Position numbers and translations under genes: made by a program | Shown here: positions 16,718 through 25,496 of the stretch, in pieces | Position numbering within the stretch: position 1 is the stretch's first letter | Layout: each line of letters starts with the position of its first letter | Source of the DNA: Seleniivibrio sp. | Lineage (GTDB): Bacteria > Chrysiogenota > Deferribacteres > Deferribacterales > Geovibrionaceae | DNA: 64,000 nt | NCBI RefSeq assembly: GCF_021209385.1 | Contig: NZ_JAJOIL010000035.1 | Coordinates: 1 to 64,000 of the forward strand | Reading direction: 5' to 3' | The notes under the pieces: generated by a model | What the model was told of the DNA's origin: nothing | Database searches by the model: none | The model's input: only the letters and a program-made list of their open reading frames with translations

Positions 16718-17069
16718 TCTTCCCCTTTAAGTTGTTATATATCGCAACAATCGGCACACACACGGGCAGGATAGTAAGCCCGACCAGCATACCTGTAACG
16801 TTTAATTTAAGCGGTACAATGCAGTACCATGCAAAAACACCTGAGACCAGAAGTCTGAACATTCCCCAGAGAATCATCAGACCGGCTCTGCCCTCTTCCG
16901 TAACCCTCCGCACACCCTTTGAAAGATAGCGGAAGTTCACTGCGCCAAGCGCAAAACCTGCCAAAATGCCATTACAAAACGCAGGTTCAAATATAAACGT
17001 GGATACTGTATACAATATTCCACAAAAAATCAACGATAGAATTAATATTTTATTTTCTATCTTCATCAT
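16698..17069 (-). CDS. atpI: ATP synthase-associated subunit I family protein
   Basis: A 123-residue membrane protein with four predicted helices. The segment GILAGFALGAVNFRYLSKGVRR resembles the family G-x-x-x-G-x-x-N-x-x-x-L pattern. AtpI proteins assist c-ring assembly or Mg uptake. It overlaps atpZ upstream (20 bases) and atpB downstream (20 bases), so all three are translationally coupled. Confidence 0.75.
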   Translation of the reverse strand: MMKIENKILILSLIFCGILYTVSTFIFEPAFCNGILAGFALGAVNFRYLSKGVRRVTEEGRAGLMILWGMFRLLVSGVFAWYCIVPLKLNVTGMLVGLTILPVCVPIVAIYNNLKGKNDGTPA

Positions 17070-17292
17070 CTAGCAGGTCAGTTTTCTTTAAAAAGTAAAC
17101 CATGTTTTTAAATCCGGCAATTATCCCGCAGATAAGAAAAAGCAGGAAAAGCCATGGCTTTGTACCGAACGTTTTGTCCAGCCACCAGCCCATGGCGCCG
17201 CCTATGATAACGGAGAACGCCAGCGATGTTCCCACCGAGCTGGCGTTTGCCATTCTTTTTACAAACTGGTCAACTTCTCTTTTTTTAGTCAT
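17050..17292 (-). CDS. AtpZ/AtpQ-type small F0 accessory protein
   Basis: An 80-residue protein with two membrane helices: VGTSLAFSVIIGGAMGWWLD, which contains the G-x-x-x-G-W-x-x-D mark of the AtpZ family, and WLFLLFLICGIIAGFKNMVY. Members form a channel-like accessory of Na+ or H+ ATPases or help assembly. It begins six bases after hemL ends, so hemL and the F0 genes may be one transcript. The ribosome-binding site is weak. Confidence 0.8.
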   Translation of the reverse strand: MTKKREVDQFVKRMANASSVGTSLAFSVIIGGAMGWWLDKTFGTKPWLFLLFLICGIIAGFKNMVYFLKKTDLLDDEDRK

Positions 17293-17298
17293 ATGTTA

Positions 17299-18564
17299 TT
17301 ACAGAGCCTTAAGGCTTTCGTAATGTGCTTTCGCAGTTTTTTCCAGATCCTCTTCCGTGTGAGCCGCGGATACGAACATAGCCTCGAACTGGCTGGGAGC
17401 GAGGTTTACCCCTCTGTTCAGCATCTCGTGGAAGAATTTTGCATATTTTTTAGTGTCTGATTTCATGGCATCCTGAAAGCTTTCTACGCGCCCCTCTGTA
17501 AAGAACAGGCACGCGAGGGATTCCACTCGGTTGAACGCGTAGTTCAGACCGAGCTTTTTGCAGTTGTCAGTCATTGCATCGTAAAGGATGTCAGACTTAG
17601 CTTTCAGATTTTTATAGAAATCGGGCTGTGAAAGCTTTTTAAGCATGGTTATGCCCGCAGCTGTTGCAAGAGGGTTACCGGAGAGTGTTCCCGCCTGATA
17701 AACGGGACCTACGGGGGACATCATCTCCATCAGTTCGCGTCTGGCACCGAATGCGCCCACGGGAAGACCGCCGCCGATTATCTTACCCATTGTGGTGATA
17801 TCGGGCATCACTCCGTAATATTCCTGAGCGCCGCCCTTCGCAACGCGGAAACCTGTGATGACCTCATCCAGAAGCAGAAGGATTCCGTCGCTGTCGCAAG
17901 CCTTGCGCAGGTCTGCGAGGAAACCGTCTTTGGGAAGCACAAGTCCCATGTTGCCCGCAACAGGTTCAACGAGAAGACATGCTATCTGCCCTTTGTTCTC
18001 GGATATAAGTTTTTTAACGGATTCGATATCGTTGTATTGAGCTATGAGAGTATGTTTAGCGAAATCTTCCGGGACGCCTGGGCTTGAGGGTTCGTTGAAT
18101 GTCAGAAGTCCGCTACCGGATTTCACGAGAAGGCTGTCGGAGTGACCGTGATAGCAGCCTTCAAATTTGATTATCTTGTCGCGTTTGGTGTATGCGCGTG
18201 CGAGGCGGATGGCGCTCATGAGCGCTTCCGTGCCGGAGCTCACCAGACGAACCATCTCGACAGAAGGGACCATTTCGCATATGAGTTTTGCGATGTCTAG
18301 TTCCGCCTTTGTGGGCGCGCCGAAGCTGGTTCCAAGTTCTGCGGCGTGTTTGACCGCATTTATGATATCGTCGTCGGCATGACCTGTTACCATGGGACCC
18401 CACGAACCGATGTAATCTATGTATTCTTTGCCGTCTTCACTGTAGATTTTGGAGCCTTTCGCGCTCTTAACTATGACAGGATCGCCGCCTACGGAGCCGT
18501 ATGCGCGCACGGGGCTGTTTACGCCGCCGGGAATAAACTTTTTGGATTCCTCGAAGATATTCAT
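17299..18564 (-). CDS. hemL: Glutamate-1-semialdehyde 2,1-aminomutase HemL
   Basis: A PLP enzyme converting glutamate-1-semialdehyde into 5-aminolevulinate, the tRNA-dependent C5 route to haem. The start at 18564 gives MNIFEESKKFIPGGVNSPVR, with GGGAG seven bases upstream. Two further ATGs upstream are less well placed. Conserved stretches include SSGTEALMSAIRLARAYTKR, FEGCYHGHSDSLL, LLLLDEVITGFRV and the PLP lysine in TTMGKIIGGGLPVGAFG. Length (421) is normal. Its place before the F0 genes and a haem-rich cytochrome fits a respiratory function. Confidence 0.95.
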   Translation of the reverse strand: MNIFEESKKFIPGGVNSPVRAYGSVGGDPVIVKSAKGSKIYSEDGKEYIDYIGSWGPMVTGHADDDIINAVKHAAELGTSFGAPTKAELDIAKLICEMVPSVEMVRLVSSGTEALMSAIRLARAYTKRDKIIKFEGCYHGHSDSLLVKSGSGLLTFNEPSSPGVPEDFAKHTLIAQYNDIESVKKLISENKGQIACLLVEPVAGNMGLVLPKDGFLADLRKACDSDGILLLLDEVITGFRVAKGGAQEYYGVMPDITTMGKIIGGGLPVGAFGARRELMEMMSPVGPVYQAGTLSGNPLATAAGITMLKKLSQPDFYKNLKAKSDILYDAMTDNCKKLGLNYAFNRVESLACLFFTEGRVESFQDAMKSDTKKYAKFFHEMLNRGVNLAPSQFEAMFVSAAHTEEDLEKTAKAHYESLKAL

Positions 18565-18806
18565 CGTCATCTCCCGAAATATATTTGTGCCGATGATACT
18601 AAATAAAGAAGCACACCTCAACCGTTAACTTACCCTATTTAAAAAATTCACTCAGACAGGCACATATTCCTCTCTGCATACAATCATATATCCAATTAAG
18701 TGATATTAACTTCAATTAAATCTCATTTCCCTGACTTATGCATAATATATCCATGAAAAATACACTATAAAGTACGCTTACTAATTTAAAAGGGGGTATC
18801 TCAAAA

Positions 18807-20693
18807 ATGTATTTAAAAAAGTGGACAAAAATGCTTTTGCATTTCGCACTGGTTGTCTGTATAGCCGCAGCACTGTCTTCATGCGGCAACGACGACAATA
18901 ACGACGAATCACAGGACAATACGCCGAAAAACTCGGCTGTAAGTGTTAAACTGATTCACACAAACGACCACCACTCATATCTGGACAGTGCAGCATATGA
19001 TCTCACCATAGACGGTGTGGTCACACGCGTTCAAATGGGCGGCTTTGCAAGGCTGGCAGAGGTAATACAGGAAGAAAGAACATCGAACAGTATCGTTGTG
19101 AACAGCGGCGAGCTGAACGGAACCCTGTATTTCTCAATGTTCAAAGGCGAACCCGACTTCAAAGTGTTTAATGAGCTTGCTCTCGACGGCTACACTCTTG
19201 GCAACCACGAATTTGACGAGGGGGACGAAGGGCTTGCAAAACTTATTGAGATAGCTAACTTCCCAATCCTCTCTTCAAACATAACTCCCAAACCTGCAAG
19301 TCCTCTCTACAGAGTTAAGGACAAGATAAAACCTTATGTAATCAAGGAAATAGACGGGCAGAAGATAGCCCTTCTCGGTATTCTCAAAGTCGAAAAGACT
19401 AAAAATTCGTCAATGGTATCCGATGACGTCGAATTTTCAGACGAAATCGCTACCGCGAAAAAATACGTTGCCGAACTTACCGCTCAGGGAATCAATAAGA
19501 TAATCCTTGTCAGCCACCTTGGATATTATAACGACCTGCTTCTGGCGAAAAACGTATCAGGGATAGACGTTATAGTCGGCGGCGACACCCACGACCTGCT
19601 CGGCAATCCTGCGCAACTTGCAGAGGTGGGATTAACGCAAACATACGACAACCAGACAGGACCTTTTGAAGGATATACACATGACGGAATTAAAGATGAA
19701 GATCTGGGTTCTTACCCGACCACAGTCACTGCTCCCGACGGCAACCCTGTTCATGTTGTCACAGCATGGTGCTATGCAAGAGCGGTGGGGATACTGAACG
19801 TAGATTTTTCCGCTGACGGCATCGCGCAAATGGCTAAAGGAAAACTCGTCATACCTGTCGGCGGTCCATACCAGCAGAAAGACGGTTCAGGAACATTTGT
19901 CGATGTTTCAGAAAGTGTGAAAAACTCGCTTATCACAGCTATAAACAAGACAAGCCTTTTAAGAACCAAAGAGGTAAACACTGCCATAGAAAACATTCTG
20001 AAACCTTACAGAGACCAGATAACAACCGCCATGTCACAGGTGGTGGGAACAGTCACAACCACGCTTGGGTATGACAGAATCCCGACTGCGTTCACGGCGG
20101 GTTCGACACCCACAGGAAGCTATGCAGCCCAGATAGTTACCAATGCATTCAAGCAGACGAACCCCGCCATCGATATTGCAATACAGAACGCAGGCGGCGT
20201 CCGCACAACCATCAATCAGGGGACAATAACAATGGGAGATATCATAGCAGTTCTCCCGTTCTCCAATACTGTGGCAATGATAAACATGAAAGGGTCTGAT
20301 ATCGTTCAGGTGCTCAACGAAGCCGCGTATTACTCGCTCCACTCCGGCTCATCAGGAGCTTTCCCTTATGCATCAGGGCTTAGATATGACGTAAATCTCA
20401 GCGGAGCCGAAGGAAATGTTATAACTAATGTTGAGGTTCAGGACAGAACAAGCGGAACATGGTCAACTATTTCTGCAAACACCGTGTACACGGTAGCAAC
20501 CAACTCGTTCACTGCACTGGGGAAAGACAACTACCTTTCCTTCAAAAGAGTCCGTGATGCCGACCCTTCCGTTTATGAAGATACGTCCATACTCTACTAC
20601 ATCCCGCTTGTGCAATATTTTGAAAATCTGCCGGGCAAAGTGCTGCCGGCTCTCGATACCTCCACTTATTGCCTCAAGTCAGTAACTAACTGA
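18807..20693 (+). CDS. 5'-nucleotidase / cyclic phosphodiesterase-type lipoprotein with altered metal site
   Basis: A 628-residue secreted lipoprotein (lipobox LSSC, Cys26) of the UshA/NadN/CpdB type. The N-terminal metallophosphatase domain has LIHTNDHH (Asp54, His56), TLGNHEFDE (Asn133, His134) and VSHLGYYND (His237). The C-terminal nucleotidase domain (about 400-628) has the substrate loop NAGGVRTTINQGTITMGD and LPFSN. Two metal-ligand positions differ from UshA. The bridging Asp84 of E. coli is Glu102 (SGELNGT), and His252 is Asp260 (GGDTHD). The protein probably hydrolyses nucleotides or related phosphate esters in the periplasm, but the metal site may be remodelled. GGGGG precedes the start; a strong terminator follows. 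Confidence 0.8.
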   Translation: MYLKKWTKMLLHFALVVCIAAALSSCGNDDNNDESQDNTPKNSAVSVKLIHTNDHHSYLDSAAYDLTIDGVVTRVQMGGFARLAEVIQEERTSNSIVVNSGELNGTLYFSMFKGEPDFKVFNELALDGYTLGNHEFDEGDEGLAKLIEIANFPILSSNITPKPASPLYRVKDKIKPYVIKEIDGQKIALLGILKVEKTKNSSMVSDDVEFSDEIATAKKYVAELTAQGINKIILVSHLGYYNDLLLAKNVSGIDVIVGGDTHDLLGNPAQLAEVGLTQTYDNQTGPFEGYTHDGIKDEDLGSYPTTVTAPDGNPVHVVTAWCYARAVGILNVDFSADGIAQMAKGKLVIPVGGPYQQKDGSGTFVDVSESVKNSLITAINKTSLLRTKEVNTAIENILKPYRDQITTAMSQVVGTVTTTLGYDRIPTAFTAGSTPTGSYAAQIVTNAFKQTNPAIDIAIQNAGGVRTTINQGTITMGDIIAVLPFSNTVAMINMKGSDIVQVLNEAAYYSLHSGSSGAFPYASGLRYDVNLSGAEGNVITNVEVQDRTSGTWSTISANTVYTVATNSFTALGKDNYLSFKRVRDADPSVYEDTSILYYIPLVQYFENLPGKVLPALDTSTYCLKSVTN

Positions 20694-20713
20694 TACTGAT
20701 TTCTATTATTTGT

Positions 20714-20736
20714 CAGGGGCGGAAACTCCGCCCCTT
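20714..20736. terminator. Terminator between convergent genes
   Basis: Stem GGGGCGG (20716-20722) and CCGCCCC (20728-20734) with loop AAACT. It lies 22 bases after the nucleotidase stop and touches the stop of the AraC gene. Confidence 0.7.
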
Positions 20737-21736
20737 AATAATTTCTTTCTCTCCTGAAACTTTTCGGTGTGGCGAGATTCCACTTCTTATATGCCCTGTA
20801 AAAGGCGCTGACCTCTGAATAACCCAGCATGGCGGAGATATCCGCATCGTTCAGCTTTGTGTTAAGAATATAATGCTCCGCGAGACTGCGGCGCACCTTC
20901 GCCAGAGCCTCCGAAAAGCTCCTGTTCTCCGCTTTCAGATAGTTCTGCAATGTCCGCACACTGACGTTCAGCCTGTCCGCAACAAAATCTATGCTTACCG
21001 ACTTGTCGCCGATATTCTTAAGAATCTCCTTCTCAACGCGGCTGAACCATGAGCTGTTCCCCATCTCCTGCAAAATGGCGTTCGCCTGTGCCTCAAAATA
21101 TTCCAGCATGGTTCTGTTGGCATTGCTGACAGGGATATTCAACTCGTCTTTTTTAAAGAAAAGAGCGTTTTCGCTCTTCTCAAAAAAGATATGCTCACCG
21201 AAAAGCTCATGGTGTCTTTTGCAGTCTTTCATCCTCTTCTGTGAAAAATAGGTATATGCAGGAAGAACCTGCCTTCCCAGAATCTGGGACAGAACGTTCA
21301 GAATTGCGCTGAGATGCACCTCCGCATGATGTGCGGGAACGGGAATATTTCTGTTCTCATTAATATATACGGCAAACTTATAATATTTGCCGTCATCAGA
21401 AATATGAAATTTCAGCAGTCTGCTGACGAGCTGCTGATACCTGCTGAACTTCTCGATCATCTGCTTGAGGTTTGCCGTGTTCAGAAGCAGATAACCCAGA
21501 AGTCCAAGCGACTGATAAGGCATTGACTGCCCGATATCCAGCGCCAGATGCGGATTTTCGGTCTTTTCCATGCAATAGCGGAAAACGGAGGTAAGAAAGC
21601 CGCTGTCGGTCTTTCCGCTTTGAAACACCGACCCGTCAAGTCCCAGATGCTCCAGCATCTCGTCGGCAGGTATGCCGGTGTTCGCCTCAAGAGCTTTCAC
21701 GACATACTGAAATGTTACGCCCGACACCTCGGTCAT
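20735..21736 (-). CDS. AraC-family regulator (OruR/ArgR-like architecture)
   Basis: A 333-residue regulator. The N-terminal domain (1-200) is of the arabinose-binding PF12625 type (LDIGQSMPYQSLGLLGYLLL), found in regulators such as OruR. The C-terminal AraC helix-turn-helix pair (about 235-330) reads FVADRLNVSVRTLQNYLKAE and then ISAMLGYSEVSAFYRAYKKW, with the typical second-helix spacing. It is transcribed away from cowN across a 104-base gap that holds a matched inverted repeat, so cowN is the obvious target candidate. The effector is unknown. AAGGTG precedes the ATG. Confidence 0.85.
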   Translation of the reverse strand: MTEVSGVTFQYVVKALEANTGIPADEMLEHLGLDGSVFQSGKTDSGFLTSVFRYCMEKTENPHLALDIGQSMPYQSLGLLGYLLLNTANLKQMIEKFSRYQQLVSRLLKFHISDDGKYYKFAVYINENRNIPVPAHHAEVHLSAILNVLSQILGRQVLPAYTYFSQKRMKDCKRHHELFGEHIFFEKSENALFFKKDELNIPVSNANRTMLEYFEAQANAILQEMGNSSWFSRVEKEILKNIGDKSVSIDFVADRLNVSVRTLQNYLKAENRSFSEALAKVRRSLAEHYILNTKLNDADISAMLGYSEVSAFYRAYKKWNLATPKSFRRERNY

Positions 21737-21766
21737 AAATCACCTTTTTTCGTAAAATGTCAGTAA

Positions 21767-21811
21767 TTATACATACAATACCATTAAAATAATATGTGTA
21801 TTTATGTATAA
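21767..21811. promoter_or_regulatory. Inverted repeat in the araC-type / cowN divergent promoter region
   Basis: Perfect 9-base arms TTATACATA (21767-21775) and TATGTATAA (21803-21811), 27 bases apart, centred between the two divergent starts. No sigma-54 -24/-12 element is visible here. Possibly the regulator's binding site. Confidence 0.4.
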
Positions 21812-21840
21812 CAGCAGAAAATATCATAAGGTGTCGGAAA

Positions 21841-22161
21841 ATGTGCGATTGCAAAAAAGAGATAAAAGTTGATGAAAGCTATGTGAGCTTTAAGAACATA
21901 AACTGCTTTGAAAACGCGTGTCAGGTCGTTGACCACCTTCTGCGTCTGCTGAAAGACCCGCAGAACGGCAACGTATACTGGGAACGCTTCGTCGGTCGTA
22001 TCCCCGAAGGGTATTACCTGCGCGATCCGCAGAAAGACCCGAAAGAGGAACTGCTTTATCTGGTCTGCTCCTGCGCATCCATGATAGGCGAACTCTTTGA
22101 CAACGTTGAAGACGAAGAAGCCATCCACGCCCTTGAAAAATGCGAATCGGAATGCTGCTGA
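21841..22161 (+). CDS. cowN: CowN-like protein, protects nitrogenase from carbon monoxide
   Basis: A 106-residue protein matching CowN, which lets diazotrophs keep fixing N2 in the presence of CO. Marks are SYVSFKNINCFENA near the start, NVYWERFVGRIP in the middle and the acidic Cys-Cys end LFDNVEDEEAIHALEKCESE. The start is the ATG at 21841 (MCDCKKEI); an upstream GTG frame is not conserved. Extra N-terminal cysteines (CDC) are notable. It has its own upstream region shared with the divergent AraC regulator. Its presence suggests nitrogenase genes elsewhere in the genome. Confidence 0.75.
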   Translation: MCDCKKEIKVDESYVSFKNINCFENACQVVDHLLRLLKDPQNGNVYWERFVGRIPEGYYLRDPQKDPKEELLYLVCSCASMIGELFDNVEDEEAIHALEKCESECC

Positions 22162-22228
22162 CAGAAATCTATTGCCAAATTGCCAACATCCGCTGATTTT
22201 AGTTGAAATACCGCTAAAAGGAGCCGAT

Positions 22229-22966
22229 ATGAAGACTCTTCTATCTTTTATTTGTTCCCTGTTCGTTGCAGGAACGGTATACGCCGGCGAATCAGTTACC
22301 TACAAATCAGACGGAAAAGAATACGAAGGCTATTACGCACCCGCATCTAAAACCGCACCGCTGGTGTTCATCATCCACGACTGGAACGGTCTGGACGAAT
22401 ACGAGATGCAGCGCGCGGCGATGCTGAACAAACTGGGCTATTCAGCCTTTGCCATTGATATGTTCGGCAAGGGTGTGCGCCCTGAAGCTGTTGAAGATAA
22501 AAAGCGACTCACCGGAGACCTTTACGCAGACAGAACAAAAATGCGTAGACTACTCACAGCAGGCTATGAAGCAGCAAAAGAGCTGGGCGCTAATGTTGAA
22601 ACCGCTGTTATGATAGGCTACTGCTTCGGCGGCAATGTAACTCTTGAATACGCCAGATCAGGCGCACCGCTCAAATCATTCATCTCATTCCACGGCGGGC
22701 TGGACAAACCTTTCGGACAAAGCTGGAATACGATAAAAGGAGAAGTCGTCATTTTCCATGGAACTGCCGACACTGCTGTCAGCATTGAATCATTCGCCGA
22801 ACTCGCAAAAGCACTGGAAAAGGCAGGCATTAAGCATGAAATGCACACATACAGCGGCGCACCCCACGCGTTCACTGTTTTCGGCGCACCGTCATACAGA
22901 AAAGACGCCGATGAAAAATCATGGAAGCGCTTCACTGAATATCTTTCTGAGATATTTAAAAACTGA
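22229..22966 (+). CDS. Secreted dienelactone hydrolase-family protein
   Basis: A 245-residue alpha/beta hydrolase. It has a signal peptide (MKTLLSFICSLFVAGTVYA, predicted cleavage after YA) and a full DLH-type triad: nucleophile Cys in GYCFGG, Asp in HGTAD and His in GAPHAF. The oxyanion region is VFIIHDWNGLDEYEMQRA. DLH proteins open lactone rings, but many periplasmic members have unknown esterase substrates. The start at 22229 is chosen because AAAAGGAG lies just upstream and the signal peptide begins there. Confidence 0.85.
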   Translation: MKTLLSFICSLFVAGTVYAGESVTYKSDGKEYEGYYAPASKTAPLVFIIHDWNGLDEYEMQRAAMLNKLGYSAFAIDMFGKGVRPEAVEDKKRLTGDLYADRTKMRRLLTAGYEAAKELGANVETAVMIGYCFGGNVTLEYARSGAPLKSFISFHGGLDKPFGQSWNTIKGEVVIFHGTADTAVSIESFAELAKALEKAGIKHEMHTYSGAPHAFTVFGAPSYRKDADEKSWKRFTEYLSEIFKN

Positions 22967-23047
22967 CATTTACTGACATAGATTTGCTTTGATTTTCAGA
23001 GCGTTTTGCACTATCTTGTACCCCATCAACCTTACATGGAGGGCGCA

Positions 23048-24052
23048 ATGATAGTTTCCGTCATCGGAGCAACGGGCTACACCGGATATGAACTCATCAA
23101 AATTCTGGTAAGACACCCGCGCTTTGTTATCGGACAACTTGTGAGCGAGACCTATGAAGGCAAAGCTTTCAGCGAGGTCTACCCCTACTTTAAGAACCTG
23201 TGCGACACGGTTATCATCGGACGGAACTATGAAAAGGTAGCCGCAGAATCCGAAGCGGTATTTCTCTGCCTGCCCCACGCGGCGGCACAGCAGGCGGCGG
23301 ATTTTTTCCACGGAAAAGGATTGAAAGTCGTGGATCTGTCCGCGGATTTCAGAATCAAAGACGCACAGTTATACGAGAAAGTTTACAAAACAAAACACCT
23401 CTTCCCCGAACTGCTTGAAAAGGCGGTCTACGGCATACCTGAGATATTCGGTGAAGAGCTTGCTAAAACAAATATGGCGGCAAACCCCGGATGCTACCCA
23501 ACAACTGTGATCATGCCGCTGTTCCCCCTTGTCAAAAAGGGACTGATAGACGCTTCATACATAATTGCAGATTCAAAATCCGGCGTTACGGGCGCAGGGA
23601 GAAAGGCAGACCTGTCACTCTCTTTCAGCGAAGTGAACGAGGATTTCAGACCATATAACATCTTCGGGCACAGACACAATCCCGAAATGAACCATATCCT
23701 TGAGCGGACAGGCAACAAAGCGGACGTAACCTTTACGGCGCACCTGCTCCCCGTCAACAAAGGGATAGAAACCACCATCTATGCAAAAACCGACAAAAGC
23801 CTTGCGGAGCTTGCCTCCTGCATGAAGGCTTTCTACAAAGACCGACGTTTCGTGCGCATTTATGACAACGGACACGTTCCGTCCATCAAAGATGTCGTGG
23901 ATACAAACTTCATCGACATCTCTCTTTTCCTTAAGGACGGAAAACTGATAATAGTGTCCTGTATAGACAATCTGATAAAGGGTTCAAGCGGCGCCGCCGT
24001 ACAGAATCTCAATGTCATGTGCGGTCTGGACGAGACGGCAGGTATACTTTAA
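23048..24052 (+). CDS. argC: N-acetyl-gamma-glutamyl-phosphate reductase ArgC
   Basis: A 334-residue NADP-dependent enzyme for the third step of arginine biosynthesis, reducing N-acetylglutamyl phosphate to the semialdehyde. The Rossmann motif GATGYTGYELIKIL, catalytic Cys in NPGCYPTT, VVDLSADFRI and the His in AHLLPVNKGI are all present. The start at 23048 follows a GGAGG site. It is upstream of argJ on the same strand; a repeat fills the 107-base gap between them. Confidence 0.95.
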   Translation: MIVSVIGATGYTGYELIKILVRHPRFVIGQLVSETYEGKAFSEVYPYFKNLCDTVIIGRNYEKVAAESEAVFLCLPHAAAQQAADFFHGKGLKVVDLSADFRIKDAQLYEKVYKTKHLFPELLEKAVYGIPEIFGEELAKTNMAANPGCYPTTVIMPLFPLVKKGLIDASYIIADSKSGVTGAGRKADLSLSFSEVNEDFRPYNIFGHRHNPEMNHILERTGNKADVTFTAHLLPVNKGIETTIYAKTDKSLAELASCMKAFYKDRRFVRIYDNGHVPSIKDVVDTNFIDISLFLKDGKLIIVSCIDNLIKGSSGAAVQNLNVMCGLDETAGIL

Positions 24053-24060
24053 AATAACAC

Positions 24061-24135
24061 AGACTGCTTCGGGTTGAAACCCTCGCAGAGACGGCACTGT
24101 CATTGCGAACCCGCAGAGCGGGTGCGGCAATCTAT
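24061..24135 (+). repeat. Dispersed repeat unit inside the argC-argJ gap
   Basis: Two repeat blocks lie side by side. 24061-24093 (GACTGCTTCGGGTTGAAACC then CTCGCAGAGACGG) matches 58559-58592 closely. 24097-24133 is a palindromic unit, CTGTCATTGCGAACCCGC then GCGGGTGCGGCAATCT, which matches 48822-48859 in reverse. Confidence 0.65.
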
Positions 24136-24159
24136 TCAAAAAAAATCAGGAGATTTACA

Positions 24160-25362
24160 ATGATACAGAAGATAAACAAAGCGGGAGTGTGCGCACCCCT
24201 CGGATTCCTCGCAAGTGCGGTCAACGCGGACGTCAAAGGCAAGGGCAAAGACAAAAACGACCTCTGTCTCCTCTATTCAGAAGTTCCGTGCAAAACAGCG
24301 GCTGTGTTCACGGCGAACACATTCAAGGCAGCTCCCCTCAGACACGCCATTAAAGCCATGGAAAAATCAAAAGATTTTCAGGCAATTCTTGTCAACAGCG
24401 GAAACGCAAACGCATGTACAGGTCCTCAGGGTATCGTGAACTGCGAAAACCTTGCCGAAGCCGTCGCCGAAAGTCTCGGTATCGACGCGGCAAAGGTTCT
24501 GACTGGTTCCACAGGCACCATAGGCGTTCAGCTTCCCGTCGAAAGGATGGCTCAGCATATTGATGCTCTGGTTGACGAGCTGGACGACGGGAATTCCGAT
24601 ATCTTCGCGGAAGCCATCATGACAACGGACACCTTCCCGAAACAGGCGGGCGTTCTTGTTGAAACAGCAAACGGCGCGTACGTTGTAGCGGGTGCGGCAA
24701 AGGGCGCAGGTATGATAGCCCCCAACATGGCGACCATGCTCTGCTATATCACGACAGATGCTCTGGTTAATGAAAAAAATCTCCAGACAGCGCTTTCCGA
24801 CGCCGTTAAAGGCTCATTCAACTCAATAACAGTAGACAACGATATGAGTACCAACGACACAGTAATTCTTATGGCGAACGGCATGAGCGGCATAATCCCC
24901 GATATGGACGAGTTTAAAGAGGCTGTGACACAGGTGTGCCTTGAGCTTGCCAAAATGATAGTTAAAGACGGCGAGGGCGCAACCAAGTTCATCACCGTTA
25001 ACGTAAAAGGAGCAGACAACGACGAGGATGCGAAAAAATGCGCGTTCCTTATAGCCAACTCTCCCCTTGTTAAGACCATGTTCCACGGCGAAGACCCAAA
25101 CTGGGGCAGGCTGATGGCATGCGTGGGTGCAAGCGGCGTTAAAGCTGACGAAAGCACGACCGACCTTTACTTTGAAGACCTGCTCTATGCAAAAGGTGGG
25201 CTCATCATAGACGAAAAGATGGAACCTAAAGCAGCTGCAATAATGAAGCAGCCGGAAATAAGTATAACGCTGGATTTAAACTGCGGTTCTGGAACTGCAC
25301 AGGTATTCACTTGCGACCTTAGCAGGGAGTACATTGCTATCAACGCCGATTACAGAAGCTAA
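24160..25362 (+). CDS. argJ: Bifunctional glutamate N-acetyltransferase ArgJ
   Basis: A 400-residue enzyme that moves the acetyl group from N-acetylornithine to glutamate (cyclic arginine pathway) and may also use acetyl-CoA. It is self-cleaved at the conserved Thr in AGMIAPNMATML, giving alpha and beta chains. The oxyanion pair (TGSTGTIG) and ILVNSGNANACTG are conserved, as is the ending REYIAINADYRS. The start at 24160 follows an AGGAG site. It is probably co-transcribed with argC through the repeat; a terminator follows. Confidence 0.95.
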   Translation: MIQKINKAGVCAPLGFLASAVNADVKGKGKDKNDLCLLYSEVPCKTAAVFTANTFKAAPLRHAIKAMEKSKDFQAILVNSGNANACTGPQGIVNCENLAEAVAESLGIDAAKVLTGSTGTIGVQLPVERMAQHIDALVDELDDGNSDIFAEAIMTTDTFPKQAGVLVETANGAYVVAGAAKGAGMIAPNMATMLCYITTDALVNEKNLQTALSDAVKGSFNSITVDNDMSTNDTVILMANGMSGIIPDMDEFKEAVTQVCLELAKMIVKDGEGATKFITVNVKGADNDEDAKKCAFLIANSPLVKTMFHGEDPNWGRLMACVGASGVKADESTTDLYFEDLLYAKGGLIIDEKMEPKAAAIMKQPEISITLDLNCGSGTAQVFTCDLSREYIAINADYRS

Positions 25363-25369
25363 GTCAATC

Positions 25370-25397
25370 AAAGCCCCTGATGAAATCGGGGGCTTCT
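25370..25397 (+). terminator. Terminator after argJ
   Basis: AAGCCCCTGAT pairs with ATCGGGGGCTT (one G-T pair) around a GAA loop, then CTTTAC. It lies about ten bases after the argJ stop. Confidence 0.75.
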
Positions 25398-25496
25398 TTA
25401 CATATTTTAACTTTCATTTTTGTTTTTCTGTGCTAAAATAACACATTGTCTCATATCGACATATGCGCTTTTATTTATTCTGTTGCGGTGACAATT

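Noticed and set aside
18622-18806. AT-rich inverted AAGT/ACTT sequence upstream of the nucleotidase gene as an operator
   Set aside because: Arms are short and imperfect; nothing more than a normal promoter region can be supported.
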